A stretch of 64,000 nt of DNA. Origin: Microbacterium oryzae (lineage in GTDB: Bacteria > Actinomycetota > Actinomycetes > Actinomycetales > Microbacteriaceae). This document shows positions 38,660 through 47,593 of the stretch, piece after piece. The notes beneath the pieces are model-generated. The model worked only from the letters and a program-made list of their open reading frames with translations. It made no database searches and had not been told where the DNA came from. The stretch lies in assembly GCF_009735645.1 (NCBI RefSeq), contig NZ_CP032550.1, forward strand, positions 558,001 through 622,000. The letters run 5' to 3'. Positions within the stretch are counted from its first letter, which is position 1. Every line of letters begins with the position of its first letter. Position numbers and translations under genes: made by a program.

Positions 38660-39725
38660 CAGCGCCGGCCTTCCGCAGCGACGCCGTCCCATGCGTCCAG
38701 GCGTCGAGGATGTGCTGACCCACCCAGCCGTCGACGGCGAGGCATGCGGCGGCGCCGAACATGATGTCGGGCAGCAGGTCGGGGCGGTCCTCCGCCAGGC
38801 CGCCGGCGAGGTCGCGACCGGCGATCTGCTCGTGGACGGCATCGGCTTCCACGTGCTCGTCGAAGTAGTCCGTGACGTCCTCGCCGAAACCGAGGCGGCG
38901 GAGCCCGTCGCCGTACATGCGGCTCGGGATGGAGGAGGTCATCTCGAAGGCGGCGAGGTGGCCGACGATCGCGCCGACGAGGCGGCGGTTGAGTCCGAAC
39001 ATCGACATCATGTTGTGCGAGGCGAGGGTGATCGCCGGCACGTCGTCGACGTAGACGCCGTAGGTCGCGTCGAGACCTGCGCCGCGCATGGCCGCGGCGA
39101 AGATCGCCGCGTGCACGCGGTCGGGCCGCCCGCCGCCGTACTCATCCGCCTGGATCTCGACGAGGGCGGCCTTGGGACGACCGTGCAGGCGCGGGATGGC
39201 CCAGGAGTGCGGATCCGCTTCCCGCAGCGTGTAGACCGAGCGCTGGATGAAGAACTCGCGCGCCTGCTCGAGCGTCGCCTTCTTCGCCAGGTACCGCGAC
39301 AGGCTGGGCCCGGAGTCTGCGCCGGTGAGCGCGAACAGCGATCGGGAGACCGCATCCGCGGTCGGATCGGGAAGATCGGGCGTCGCCACGGCCATCCGCA
39401 GATCGCGTTCGAAGCGCTCCTCGAGGATCCGACGCGTCGCGATGAGGTTCGGATCCCATTCGAGCTCGGGATCGAACGCGTCGAGCGAGCCGTAGGACGA
39501 GGCGTAGAGGGCGAACAGCGTCAGCTGCACGTCATCGTCGTGAAAGACGTCGCCGACCTCGGCGACCGCACGGCGAGCGATCTCGACGTGGTCCGCACCC
39601 TCGCCTTCCGGGGAGCCGGTGAGCCGACGCAGCACGGCGTCGCTCAGGGGTCCGCGGGCGGCGAAGGGGATCCGGCCGGTGTCACGGCCTTCGATGGTCT
39701 GCGACACGAGGGTCTCCGATTGCAT
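38652..39725 (-). CDS. Iron-containing redox enzyme family protein (haem-oxygenase-like fold)
   Basis: Predicted 357-residue, mostly helical protein of the haem-oxygenase-like di-iron group (Haem_oxygenas_2). Characteristic segments are QREFFIQRSVYTLREADPHSW-like (here AREFFIQRSVYTLREADPHS), ALVEIQADEYGGG, and EHVEADAVHEQIAGRDLA, which provide Glu/His ligands in the family. Substrate unknown; relatives oxidise amines or fatty acids. ATG 39725 is 9 bases from GGAG, whereas GTG 39731 is only 3 bases away. Its partner is the CDGSH protein. Confidence 0.85.
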   Translation of the reverse strand: MQSETLVSQTIEGRDTGRIPFAARGPLSDAVLRRLTGSPEGEGADHVEIARRAVAEVGDVFHDDDVQLTLFALYASSYGSLDAFDPELEWDPNLIATRRILEERFERDLRMAVATPDLPDPTADAVSRSLFALTGADSGPSLSRYLAKKATLEQAREFFIQRSVYTLREADPHSWAIPRLHGRPKAALVEIQADEYGGGRPDRVHAAIFAAAMRGAGLDATYGVYVDDVPAITLASHNMMSMFGLNRRLVGAIVGHLAAFEMTSSIPSRMYGDGLRRLGFGEDVTDYFDEHVEADAVHEQIAGRDLAGGLAEDRPDLLPDIMFGAAACLAVDGWVGQHILDAWTHGTASLRKAGADA

Positions 39726-39827
39726 GCCCACAGTCTCCGACGAAGGAGCGGCTGTCCGCCATCCCTCGACCGTTCGAGCCCCGGCCTCTAGACTCCGCGG
39801 CGTTCGGCGGATGTCCGCGCCGTCGGG

Positions 39828-40805
39828 CTATGCACGCAGCAGGAGCTTCCCGATGACGGCGCCCGAGGCCATCCGCCGGTGCGCCTCGGGCGCGTCCGCC
39901 AGCGGAAGCACCGCGTCGACGACCGGCCGCACGCGGCCGTCGAGGACGAGCGGCCACACGTTCTCGCGCACCGCCGCGACGATCGCGGCCTTCTCGGCGA
40001 GCGGGCGCGCGCGCAGCGTGGTGCCGCTGATCGTCGCGCGCTTGCGCATGAGCAGACCGAAGGGGAGCGGCGCCGAGGGTCCGCTCGACGACGCGATCAC
40101 GGCGAGATGCCCGTTGGGGGCGAGCGCGGTGAGGTTGCGCTCGAGGTAGTCGGCGCCGACGACGTCGAGTATGGCGTCCACGCCCACGCCATCCGTCTCC
40201 TCGTCGACGCGTGCGACGAAGTCCTCCGCGCGGTAGTCGATGACGACATCGGCTCCGAGCTCGCGCGCGGCCGCTGTCTTGCGCTCGCCGCCCGCGGTCG
40301 CGATCACGCGGGCGCCTAGCGCCTTCGCCCAGAGGACCGCGTGCGAGCCCATGCCGCCGGTGCCGCCGTGGACGAGGAGCGTCTGACCGGGACGCAGCCC
40401 GGCGATGAGGCCGAGGTTCGAGTACACCGTGCACGCGGCCTCGGGCAGCGCGGCGGCCCCGACGAGGTCGAGGTCGTCGGGCACGGGGAGGAGCTGAGAC
40501 GCGGGAGCCACTGCGAGCGTGGCGTAACCGCCCCCGGCGAGGAGCGCGGCGACCCGGTCGCCGACCTTCCACTCCGTGACGCCGTCGCCGAGAGCGCGGA
40601 TGACGCCGGAGACCTCGAGCCCGGGGAGCTCCGAGGTGCCGGGAGGCGGCGGGTAGTGGCCCTGACGCTGCAGGAGGTCGGCGTTGTTCACGCCCGCGGC
40701 CGCCACCTCGATGAGCACCTCGCCCCGCCCGGCGACCGGGTCGGGCAGGTCGGTGAGGGTGAGGACGTCCTCGTCGCCGGGGTGATCGATCGTGATGGCG
40801 CGCAT
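39828..40805 (-). CDS. Quinone oxidoreductase, zinc-type MDR family
   Basis: 325-residue NADPH-dependent oxidoreductase of the medium-chain (QOR/zeta-crystallin) class. GVNNADLLQRQGHYPPP is the family N-terminal signature; the Rossmann motif is HGGTGGMGSHAV (~145-156). No zinc-binding cysteines are present, as usual for QOR. The C-terminal MASGAVIGKLLL closes the family domain. It stands alone, 100 bases from the iron-enzyme gene on the same strand. Confidence 0.92.
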   Translation of the reverse strand: MRAITIDHPGDEDVLTLTDLPDPVAGRGEVLIEVAAAGVNNADLLQRQGHYPPPPGTSELPGLEVSGVIRALGDGVTEWKVGDRVAALLAGGGYATLAVAPASQLLPVPDDLDLVGAAALPEAACTVYSNLGLIAGLRPGQTLLVHGGTGGMGSHAVLWAKALGARVIATAGGERKTAAARELGADVVIDYRAEDFVARVDEETDGVGVDAILDVVGADYLERNLTALAPNGHLAVIASSSGPSAPLPFGLLMRKRATISGTTLRARPLAEKAAIVAAVRENVWPLVLDGRVRPVVDAVLPLADAPEAHRRMASGAVIGKLLLRA

Positions 40806-40929
40806 GCGATCGACGCTACACCGGGGGTTCGAGGGCGCGGCCAGAGCAGCCCGCTCGCGCCAGCACGACCATCCGCTGACGATTCGTCAAGGGCTCGTGC
40901 GGGCGGGTCATCGCTCGCATCATCGGATC

Positions 40930-41151
40930 ATGGCAGCACATGAGGAACAGCCCGGATTCGACGCCGAGCAGGACGACGAGGAGATCGTGGAGGAGGTCGT
41001 CGAGGACGTGCGGGATGAGATCCGGCACGGTCAGGTGACCGACGACGTCAGCCACGTGCTGGACGAGCGTCTGCATGAGGTCGGCGTCGACCTGCGCCCC
41101 GAGCGCGTCGACGACCTCGCCGAGGACATCGAGAACGACGTCTCGATCTAG
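40930..41151 (+). CDS. Small acidic hypothetical protein
   Basis: Predicted 73-residue, strongly acidic protein (EQDDEEIVEEVVEDVRDEI), predicted helical. No family is recognised and the ribosome-binding site is weak. The composition matches host genes. It is divergent from the quinone oxidoreductase gene, and an inverted repeat follows it. Confidence 0.5.
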   Translation: MAAHEEQPGFDAEQDDEEIVEEVVEDVRDEIRHGQVTDDVSHVLDERLHEVGVDLRPERVDDLAEDIENDVSI

Positions 41152-41177
41152 ACGGGTCGGCAGGCCGGTCTCGTGAC

Positions 41178-41233
41178 TCGCCAGTGCAGGCGACGCGCTT
41201 TCGGCCGACGAACTGTGTCGCCCGCACTGGCGA
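41178..41233. repeat. Inverted repeat between convergent genes
   Basis: 17-base arms TCGCCAGTGCAGGCGAC (41178-41194) and its complement (41217-41233) match at 16 of 17 positions around a 22-base loop. It lies between the small acidic gene (+) and the GT4 gene (-, ending 41241). It can act as a bidirectional terminator; its long perfect arms and lack of T-run also fit a REP-like element of a different family from those at 5152 and 6187. Confidence 0.55.
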
Positions 41234-41240
41234 ACCGGAG

Positions 41241-42428
41241 CTAGGCGGCGACGTCCGCACGCCCCGCGACGCTCAGGAGCACGGCGCGGTACTGCTCGAT
41301 CATGCGCGCTCGGGACAGAGTCGGACGTGCCGCGAGCGCGGCCTCGCGCCAGAATGGCCGGGCTGCGAGGACGCTGCTCCACGCGGCGGCGATCTGGTCG
41401 GCTGATCGCGACGTCACGATGCCGAAGCCGGCGACCCTGCGTGCGGCGTCGCCGACGTCCGTCGTGACGGGAGTCGCCCCGCTCGCCGCGCCCTCGAGCA
41501 GGCACAGCGGAGAGGCCTCGCCGTACGCGCTGGTGAGGGCGACCAGATCGGCGATCCGGTAGAGCGACGGCATGTCGTTGCGAAGGCCCAGCGCGTGCAC
41601 CCGGTCCTCCGGCACATCGGCGGCAGCGAGCATCGACGCGAAGGCCGGATTCTCGCGCGTCATGCCGGCGCCGCACAGGACGTAGTGCGCGTCGGATCGT
41701 GTGGCGGCGTGGCGAGCGGCGGCGCTCAGGAAGAGCCCGGGGTCCTTCATGGCGTCGAAGCGCGCGGCGAGCAGGACGACCGGAGCGTGCACCGGGATGC
41801 CCAGCGCGCGCCGCGTGGCAGCGAGCTCATCCGCTTCGCCGGGGGCGAACCGGTCGGTGTCGATGCCGTTCGGCACGACGAAGCGATCGAGGCCGAGGGG
41901 CAGGTGACCGGCGTACGCGTGGTCGGTGGCGTCGGCGCAGGAGAGGGCCGCTGTGACGATCCCCTGCTGCGCCGCCTCCGTGAGCCAGACGAGCGCCGGG
42001 CCCGAGTGCTTCGGGTCTGAACGATGCAGGCAGGTGACGACGGGGACCGGCGGCAGCAGCCCGTGATCGCGCAGCGCGAGCAGCAGGCCGAGCGGCTGCT
42101 CCTTCAGCGAGAGCACCACATCGGCGCGAGAGATCGCCTCGGCCGCGCGGTGCAGATCCAGCTCCGTGAACGACGACGGATGGCCGGGGTCGCCGCCCGC
42201 CGTCCGCTCCAGTGCCGAGACCTCGACTCCTGCCGCCACCAGCCGCGCATGCCGCGCGTCGTCGCGCAGGTGCTGCACGGTTCCCTCCCGGTGGGCGCGG
42301 GATGACAGTGACAGCACGGTGTGCGCCTGGTCGATGCCGTCGTGCAGACCGGCGAGGACATCGGTGTGCAGGATGCGAGCGCCGCCCGCGAAGAAGCCCT
42401 CGTAGAGGGAGAGCACGCGAAGGGTCAT
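41241..42428 (-). CDS. Glycosyltransferase family 4
   Basis: 395-residue GT-B fold glycosyltransferase. The N-terminal half contains LYEGFFAGGARILHTDVLAGL; the donor-binding half has FVVPNGIDTDRFAPG, VVLLAARFDAMKDPGLFL and the EX7E-type AYGEASPLCLLEGAASGATPVTTDVG. The gene stands alone and has no signal or membrane helix. Specificity is unknown; surface glycan or glycolipid synthesis is likely for the family. Confidence 0.9.
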   Translation of the reverse strand: MTLRVLSLYEGFFAGGARILHTDVLAGLHDGIDQAHTVLSLSSRAHREGTVQHLRDDARHARLVAAGVEVSALERTAGGDPGHPSSFTELDLHRAAEAISRADVVLSLKEQPLGLLLALRDHGLLPPVPVVTCLHRSDPKHSGPALVWLTEAAQQGIVTAALSCADATDHAYAGHLPLGLDRFVVPNGIDTDRFAPGEADELAATRRALGIPVHAPVVLLAARFDAMKDPGLFLSAAARHAATRSDAHYVLCGAGMTRENPAFASMLAAADVPEDRVHALGLRNDMPSLYRIADLVALTSAYGEASPLCLLEGAASGATPVTTDVGDAARRVAGFGIVTSRSADQIAAAWSSVLAARPFWREAALAARPTLSRARMIEQYRAVLLSVAGRADVAA

Positions 42429-42735
42429 CGGGCGCCTTTCGGGATCGAGAGCGGATGGCGGAGGCGCCGTCCGTTCATGTTCTGCGCGAGCATGCGGGAT
42501 GTCAGTGGACGCGAGACGAGCGGATGGTGAACGTCTGGTTTCGTGTGCCTCTCGCGTGGGTGGCAGATGATCGCGAATCGCAGCGACGTTAGTAATTCGC
42601 TTTACTAGCGGACCACGCCCGAGCCCGGGTGGTCCCCGTTCTGTTCCGTCGGAAGCGCGTCTTTGAGTGCGGGTGGCAGAAGAAATAGCAGCGAAACCTA
42701 TTGCCTTTTTTCTCGAAGAGAAGTACGATGAGGGC
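42429..42735. other. Divergent intergenic region with dyads
   Basis: About 300 bases between the GT4 gene (-) and the HNH gene (+). It holds an AT-rich dyad TAGTAA-N6-TTACTA (42590-42607), directly followed by a GC-rich hairpin GGACCAC/GTGGTCC (42610-42635), and the HNH promoter at 42701-42729. The dyad may be an operator; the GT4 promoter was not located. No ORF with coding character is seen. Confidence 0.5.
42701..42729 (+). promoter_or_regulatory. Promoter giving a leaderless HNH-gene transcript
   Basis: TTGCCT (42701-42706), 17-base T-rich spacer, TACGAT (42724-42729). The expected start point, 7 bases beyond the -10, is the A of the ATG at 42736, so the mRNA would be leaderless, which is common in actinobacteria. 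Confidence 0.6.
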
Positions 42736-44100
42736 ATGTCGAAGGTGACAGGCCCGCTCATCGAGGTCCTCGGCGCTCTGCGAAGCGCGGTGGCAGACCT
42801 CGATGTGGTCGGCTTGGCGCCAGACGACATGGCGGAGCTCACCGACGTGCTCGCGTCCATCCGGCGGGTTGCCGAGGCGGGATTCGCTCCTGTCGCGGGG
42901 GAGATCAGTCGACAGTCGCGGCGCGAGCTGGGGAAGGACTCCTACTCCCGCAAGCGCGGCTTCACCTCCCCCGCTGCGTTGATCTCCGCGGCAACGGGGT
43001 CGAGCACCGCGGACGCCGCCCGGATGATGAAGGTCGGAGAGGCGACCGCGCCCCGGCGGAACCTCGTGGGGGAGGAGCTGCCCGCAAAGCACCCCCATGT
43101 CGCGCAGGCGGTCAAGGCGGGGGTGCTGAGCGTGACCGCGGCGGAGGGGATCGTGAGTCTGCTTGACCGGGTCGCGATCCGCGCCGGCGATGCCGCATGC
43201 GAGGAGATGGAGGCGATCCTCGCCGCACGGGCGCCCGGGCTGACCAGTGACGAGCTGCGTCGGATGCTGCTGGACGCGGAGGCCCGGCTCGATCCGGATG
43301 GGAAGGAACCGCGCGAGCACGAGCGGCGGGACCGGCGGATGCTGGCGTTCCGCACCGAGCGCGACGGATCGGTGTCCCTCACCGGTCGCTTCGATCCGGA
43401 GACCGCCGCCCCGATCGTGACCGCGATCGACGGCATCGTCACCCGCATCATGCGTCGGAACGAGCACCAGGACGACCCGGCGAAGAAGGACGGCCGCACC
43501 CGCATGCAGATGCAGGCGGACATCCTCGCCGACCTCGCGCGCCACGCGCTCGGATGCCGAGCGGTTCCCACCAGGCCGATCACGACGATGGTCGTCCGGA
43601 TGGATTACGACACCTTCCGCGCCGCCCTCGACGAGAACGCCGAGGCCGCAGGGGCGGCGGGGACGGCGCGGATCGACGGGATCGAGCAGCCGATCACCGC
43701 TCGGGCGGTGAGGCGGATGGCCGTGGATGCGCAGATCATCCCCTGCGTCCTCGGCGGAAACAGCGAAGTCCTCGATCTCGGACGTGAGGAGCGCCTGTTC
43801 ACCAAGAAGCAGAAGCTCGCCCTCGCCGAACGAGACGGCGGATGCGCGTTCTGCGGAGCGCCTCCAGGACATACCATCGTGCACCACATCGACTGGTGGT
43901 CTCGCGGCGGCCGCACCGACCTCGACAACGGGATCCTCCTGTGCGTGGCGTGCCACCATCGCATCCACGATGACGGGTGGGAGATCCGCATCGACGGAGT
44001 CGGCAGGAACGCGGTGCCCTGGTTCATCCCACCGCCCTGGCTGGACCACACCCGCACACCCCGCCGCGGCGGCCCCACCCGCTACCGACTCGTCGCGTGA
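42736..44100 (+). CDS. DUF222 domain HNH endonuclease-like protein
   Basis: 454-residue protein with an N-terminal DUF222 domain (residues ~40-330, helical, with GRFDPETAAPIVTAID) and a C-terminal HNH nuclease (~365-415). The HNH has C370 and C373 (CAFCG), VHHIDWWSRGGRTDLDNG and CVACHHRIH, i.e. all ββα-metal residues. The family is abundant and often multicopy in Actinobacteria; 13E12-type repeat proteins of mycobacteria are relatives. Its biological role is unknown, perhaps mobile or defence related. A good promoter abuts the ATG. Confidence 0.9.
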   Translation: MSKVTGPLIEVLGALRSAVADLDVVGLAPDDMAELTDVLASIRRVAEAGFAPVAGEISRQSRRELGKDSYSRKRGFTSPAALISAATGSSTADAARMMKVGEATAPRRNLVGEELPAKHPHVAQAVKAGVLSVTAAEGIVSLLDRVAIRAGDAACEEMEAILAARAPGLTSDELRRMLLDAEARLDPDGKEPREHERRDRRMLAFRTERDGSVSLTGRFDPETAAPIVTAIDGIVTRIMRRNEHQDDPAKKDGRTRMQMQADILADLARHALGCRAVPTRPITTMVVRMDYDTFRAALDENAEAAGAAGTARIDGIEQPITARAVRRMAVDAQIIPCVLGGNSEVLDLGREERLFTKKQKLALAERDGGCAFCGAPPGHTIVHHIDWWSRGGRTDLDNGILLCVACHHRIHDDGWEIRIDGVGRNAVPWFIPPPWLDHTRTPRRGGPTRYRLVA

Positions 44101-44152
44101 ACGACCCGTGGAACCCATGCCGCTCGACGTCCGAGAGTGCAAGACTGAGCCG

Positions 44153-45205
44153 ATGCAGCTGCCCGTCATGCCGCCCGTCGCCCCGATGCTCGCGAAGGCG
44201 GTCTCCGAGATCCCCGATCTCGGGCACACCGAGCCGAAGTGGGACGGGTTCCGCACCATCGTCTTCCGCGACGGTGACGAGGTCGTGCTGGGCAGCCGCA
44301 ACGAGCGTCCGATGACGCGCTACTTCCCCGAACTCATCGAGGCCATCAAGGCGACCACCCCGCCCCGCTGCGTCATCGACGGCGAGATCATCGTCGCATC
44401 GGACGGGCAGCTGGATTTCGAGGCGCTGCAGCAGCGCATCCACCCCGCCGCGAGTCGCGTGAAGCTCCTCGCCGAGCAGACGCCCGCGTCCTTCGTCGGC
44501 TTCGACCTCCTCGCCGAGGGCGACGTCGACCTCATGCCGCGTCCCTTCCGCGAGCGGCGCGAACGCCTCATCGCGGCGTTCGGCAGCGGCTCCGATCAGG
44601 TCTTCCTCACGCCGGCGACGAGTGACCTGGCGGAGGCGCGCGAGTGGTTCCACGCCTTCGAAGGGGCAGGGCTCGACGGCGTCGTCGCCAAGCGCCTCGA
44701 CGATCCGTACCAGCCCAACAAGCGCGCGATGTTCAAGATCAAGCACGAGCGGACCGCCGACTGCGTCGTCGCGGGATTCCGCTGGCACAAGACCGGTGAC
44801 ATCGTCGGCTCGCTCCTCCTCGGGCTCTACGACGATGCCGGGCGACTGCAGCACGTCGGCGTCACCGCGTCGTTCTCCATGGCCCGCCGGCGCGAGCTGC
44901 TCGACGAGCTCGCGCCGTACCGCCAGGACGAGTCGGCCGAGCATCCGTGGGGTGGGGGCGCCGACAACGGCGACCAGCTTCCGGGCGCCGGCAGCCGCTG
45001 GAACGCGGCGAAGGACCTCTCCTTCGTGCCGCTGCGTCCTGAGCTCGTCGTCGAGGTCGCCTACGACCACATGGAGGGCGACCGGTTCCGGCACATCCCG
45101 AGCTTCCGCCGCTGGCGCCCCGACCGCGACCCGCGCTCGTGCACCTTCGCCCAGCTCGAGCAGCCTCGCACCGCGATGCTGTCGGACGTCCTCGGTCGCG
45201 GCTGA
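44153..45205 (+). CDS. ligC: ATP-dependent DNA ligase, LigC type
   Basis: 350-residue ligase with a nucleotidyl-transferase domain (~1-210) and an OB-fold domain. The adenylated lysine is K29 in EPKWDGFR; motifs III (FVGFDLLAEG), IV (EGAGLDGVVAKRLD) and V (AMFKIKHERTADCVV) are intact. It matches mycobacterial LigC, used as a backup in DNA break and gap repair. The start is placed at the ATG before LPVMPPVAPMLAKA. It follows the HNH gene by 52 bases on the same strand. Confidence 0.9.
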   Translation: MQLPVMPPVAPMLAKAVSEIPDLGHTEPKWDGFRTIVFRDGDEVVLGSRNERPMTRYFPELIEAIKATTPPRCVIDGEIIVASDGQLDFEALQQRIHPAASRVKLLAEQTPASFVGFDLLAEGDVDLMPRPFRERRERLIAAFGSGSDQVFLTPATSDLAEAREWFHAFEGAGLDGVVAKRLDDPYQPNKRAMFKIKHERTADCVVAGFRWHKTGDIVGSLLLGLYDDAGRLQHVGVTASFSMARRRELLDELAPYRQDESAEHPWGGGADNGDQLPGAGSRWNAAKDLSFVPLRPELVVEVAYDHMEGDRFRHIPSFRRWRPDRDPRSCTFAQLEQPRTAMLSDVLGRG

Positions 45206-45211
45206 CGGCGG

Positions 45212-47581
45212 CTACTCGCCGAACGCCGCTTCGAAGTCGCGCGGCGCGCATCCCCGCGGCTGTGTGGGGCGAGGGCCGGGGTCGCCCAGCGGCGGCGTCG
45301 GCACGGTGACCGCCTCGCCGGGCTGCAGCAGCAGCTCCTCGCCGAAGTGCCACACCGTCAGCGGGGTGCTGTCCACCGCTCGATACGTCGTCGCCTCCGG
45401 CCGGATGTCGAGCCGCAGCATGTGCCCCTGCACGCGGATCCCGAAGCTCACCCGCGTCAGCTGCTCGGGAAGCCGCGGCGCGAAGCGCAGCCCGCGTTCG
45501 CTCTCGCGCATGCCGCCGAGACCGGCGGTGATGGCCATCCAGATACCCGCGAGCGAGGCCATGTGCAGCCCCTCCTCGGTGTTGCCGTGGAGGTCGTCGA
45601 GATCGATCGTGGCGACCTCCGCGAGATAGTCCGCGGCCAGGTCGAGATGCCCGACCTCGGCGGCGATCACCGACTGCGCCGCCGCCGAGAGCGACGAGTC
45701 GCGCACCGTGAGCGCCTCGTAGTAGGCGAACGCGCGCGCCTTCTGATCGGGAGTGAACGCCTCGTGCGCGAAGAGCAGCGCCAGCACGAGATCCGCCTGC
45801 TTCACGACCTGCTTCCGGTACAGATCGAAGTACGGGAAGTGGTCCTGCAGCGGGTACTGGTCGTCGCCCGTCGCCTCGAAGTCCCAGCGGGCGCGCTCGG
45901 TGAAGCCCGCCGAATGCGGGTGCACCTCGCGCCGTTCGTCGAACGGGATGGCCATGGCCGCGGCCACCGCGGACCATCCGCCGATCTCCTCGTCGGTCAC
46001 GCCGAGCGCCTCGGCGACATCGGCATGGCGCCGCGCCGCGTCGGCCGCGCCCACGAGGTTCTGCCGCGCCATGAGGTTCGTGAAGACGTTGTCGTCGACG
46101 ATCGCGGAGTACTCGTCCGGCCCGGTGACGCCGTCGAGGTGGAAGCCGCCGTCGGCATCCCACCGCCCGAGCGAGACCCACAGCCGCGCGGTCTCGACGA
46201 GGATCTCGAGGCCCGCCTCGCGCTCGAACCGCTCGTCGCCGGTCGCGCGCACGTAGTGCATCGCCGCGGCGGCGATGTCGGCGTTGAGGTGGAACGCGAT
46301 CGTGCTGGCCGGCCAGTATCCCGACGACTCCGTGCCGTCGATCGTGCGCCAGGGGAACGCCGCGCCGGCGAGGTGCAGCTGTCGCGCGCGGGCTCGCGCG
46401 TGGTCGAGGGTCGCGTGCCGCCAGCGCAGCGCCTGCTCCGCCGCCTCCGGTGCGGTGGAGGTCAGCACGGGCAGGACGAAGCCCTCGAAGTCCCAGAACG
46501 TGTGCCCCTCGTAGCCCGCGCCGGTGAGGCCCTTGCCCGGCACCGAGCGTCCTTCGAGGCGCGCCGCGGACTGGAAGACGTGGAACAGCGCGAACCGCAC
46601 GGCCTGCTGCAGGCGCGGCGCGCCCTCCACCTCGACGTCCGCGCACGTCCAGTAGTCGTCCAGACGCGACCGCTGCCCGGAGATCAGCCCCTGCCATCCG
46701 TCGCGCACGGCGTCGCCGACCGCCGCCTCCGCGCGATCGCGGAGCCCCGACGCCGACAGCCCGTGCTGGAATTCGTGCCCCACGAACTTGACAACCTCGA
46801 GGCGCTCGCCCGCAGCGAGTTCGGCGGCGATGGTCGTCCGGGCGAGGTCGGCGGATGTCGCGGTGTCGGTCGTCGGCGTGCGCTCGCCGGCCGCCGCGAT
46901 GACGTGGTCCATGCTCACCGCGACGCCGAGGTCGCTCTCGCGGGTGCGGTGGACGAGGGTCGCTCCGGTGCCGAGCACGAAGCGGTCGGCCTCCTCGAGC
47001 GGCTTGTGCAGCGCCTCCTGCACGCGCGGGTCCGGATGGGGCTCCGGCATTGGCTCGTTGGCGACCAGCTCGGACTGCAGGGTGACCGTCACCGGGGCGT
47101 CGACCGCCGCCACCTCGTACCGGATGGCCGCGACGGCGCGGTGCGTGAGCGACACCAGGCGGGTGGATCTGACGCGCACCGTGCGGCCGGCGGGGGATGT
47201 CCACTCGACCTCGCGACGGAGGGTTCCGTCGCGGAAGTCGAGCCGCTGCTCGTGCGACGCGGTCCGGCCGGCGCGCACGTCGAACGGCTCGTCGTCGACG
47301 AAGAGCCGGATGATCTGGCCGTTCGGCACGTTGATCACGCTCTGCCCGCGGTCCGGATACCCGTACCCGTCCTCCGCATACGGCATCGGATGGTGCTCGA
47401 ACACGCCGTTGAGGTAGCTGCCGGCGATGCCGTGCGGCTCTCCCTCGTCGAGGTTGCCGCGCCATCCGACGTGTCCGTTCGACAGTGCGAACACGGACTC
47501 CCGGTGGGCGAGCTGAGCGGGGTCCACACCGGCGAGGCCGATGCTCCAGGGCGCGGTGTCGAAAGCGAGAGGCCGAGTCAC
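45212..47581 (-). CDS. Glycoside hydrolase family 65 disaccharide phosphorylase
   Basis: 789-residue GH65 enzyme, cytosolic, phosphorolysing an alpha-linked disaccharide (maltose, trehalose, kojibiose or nigerose) to beta-glucose 1-phosphate; the exact sugar cannot be read from sequence. N-terminal beta-sandwich (~1-260), then the (alpha/alpha)6 barrel with GHTFWDFEGFVLPVL. The catalytic acid is about E490 in DGVTGPDEYSAIVDDN. A C-terminal beta-sheet follows. It starts with GTG, 12 bases after a PfkB kinase gene read on the same strand. The usual beta-phosphoglucomutase partner is not adjacent. Confidence 0.92.
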   Translation of the reverse strand: MTRPLAFDTAPWSIGLAGVDPAQLAHRESVFALSNGHVGWRGNLDEGEPHGIAGSYLNGVFEHHPMPYAEDGYGYPDRGQSVINVPNGQIIRLFVDDEPFDVRAGRTASHEQRLDFRDGTLRREVEWTSPAGRTVRVRSTRLVSLTHRAVAAIRYEVAAVDAPVTVTLQSELVANEPMPEPHPDPRVQEALHKPLEEADRFVLGTGATLVHRTRESDLGVAVSMDHVIAAAGERTPTTDTATSADLARTTIAAELAAGERLEVVKFVGHEFQHGLSASGLRDRAEAAVGDAVRDGWQGLISGQRSRLDDYWTCADVEVEGAPRLQQAVRFALFHVFQSAARLEGRSVPGKGLTGAGYEGHTFWDFEGFVLPVLTSTAPEAAEQALRWRHATLDHARARARQLHLAGAAFPWRTIDGTESSGYWPASTIAFHLNADIAAAAMHYVRATGDERFEREAGLEILVETARLWVSLGRWDADGGFHLDGVTGPDEYSAIVDDNVFTNLMARQNLVGAADAARRHADVAEALGVTDEEIGGWSAVAAAMAIPFDERREVHPHSAGFTERARWDFEATGDDQYPLQDHFPYFDLYRKQVVKQADLVLALLFAHEAFTPDQKARAFAYYEALTVRDSSLSAAAQSVIAAEVGHLDLAADYLAEVATIDLDDLHGNTEEGLHMASLAGIWMAITAGLGGMRESERGLRFAPRLPEQLTRVSFGIRVQGHMLRLDIRPEATTYRAVDSTPLTVWHFGEELLLQPGEAVTVPTPPLGDPGPRPTQPRGCAPRDFEAAFGE

Positions 47582-47593
47582 CCCCTCACCGTC

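Noticed and set aside
39786..39800. CTCTAGACT as a -10 box on the plus strand
   Set aside because: No matching -35 and no plus-strand gene follows.
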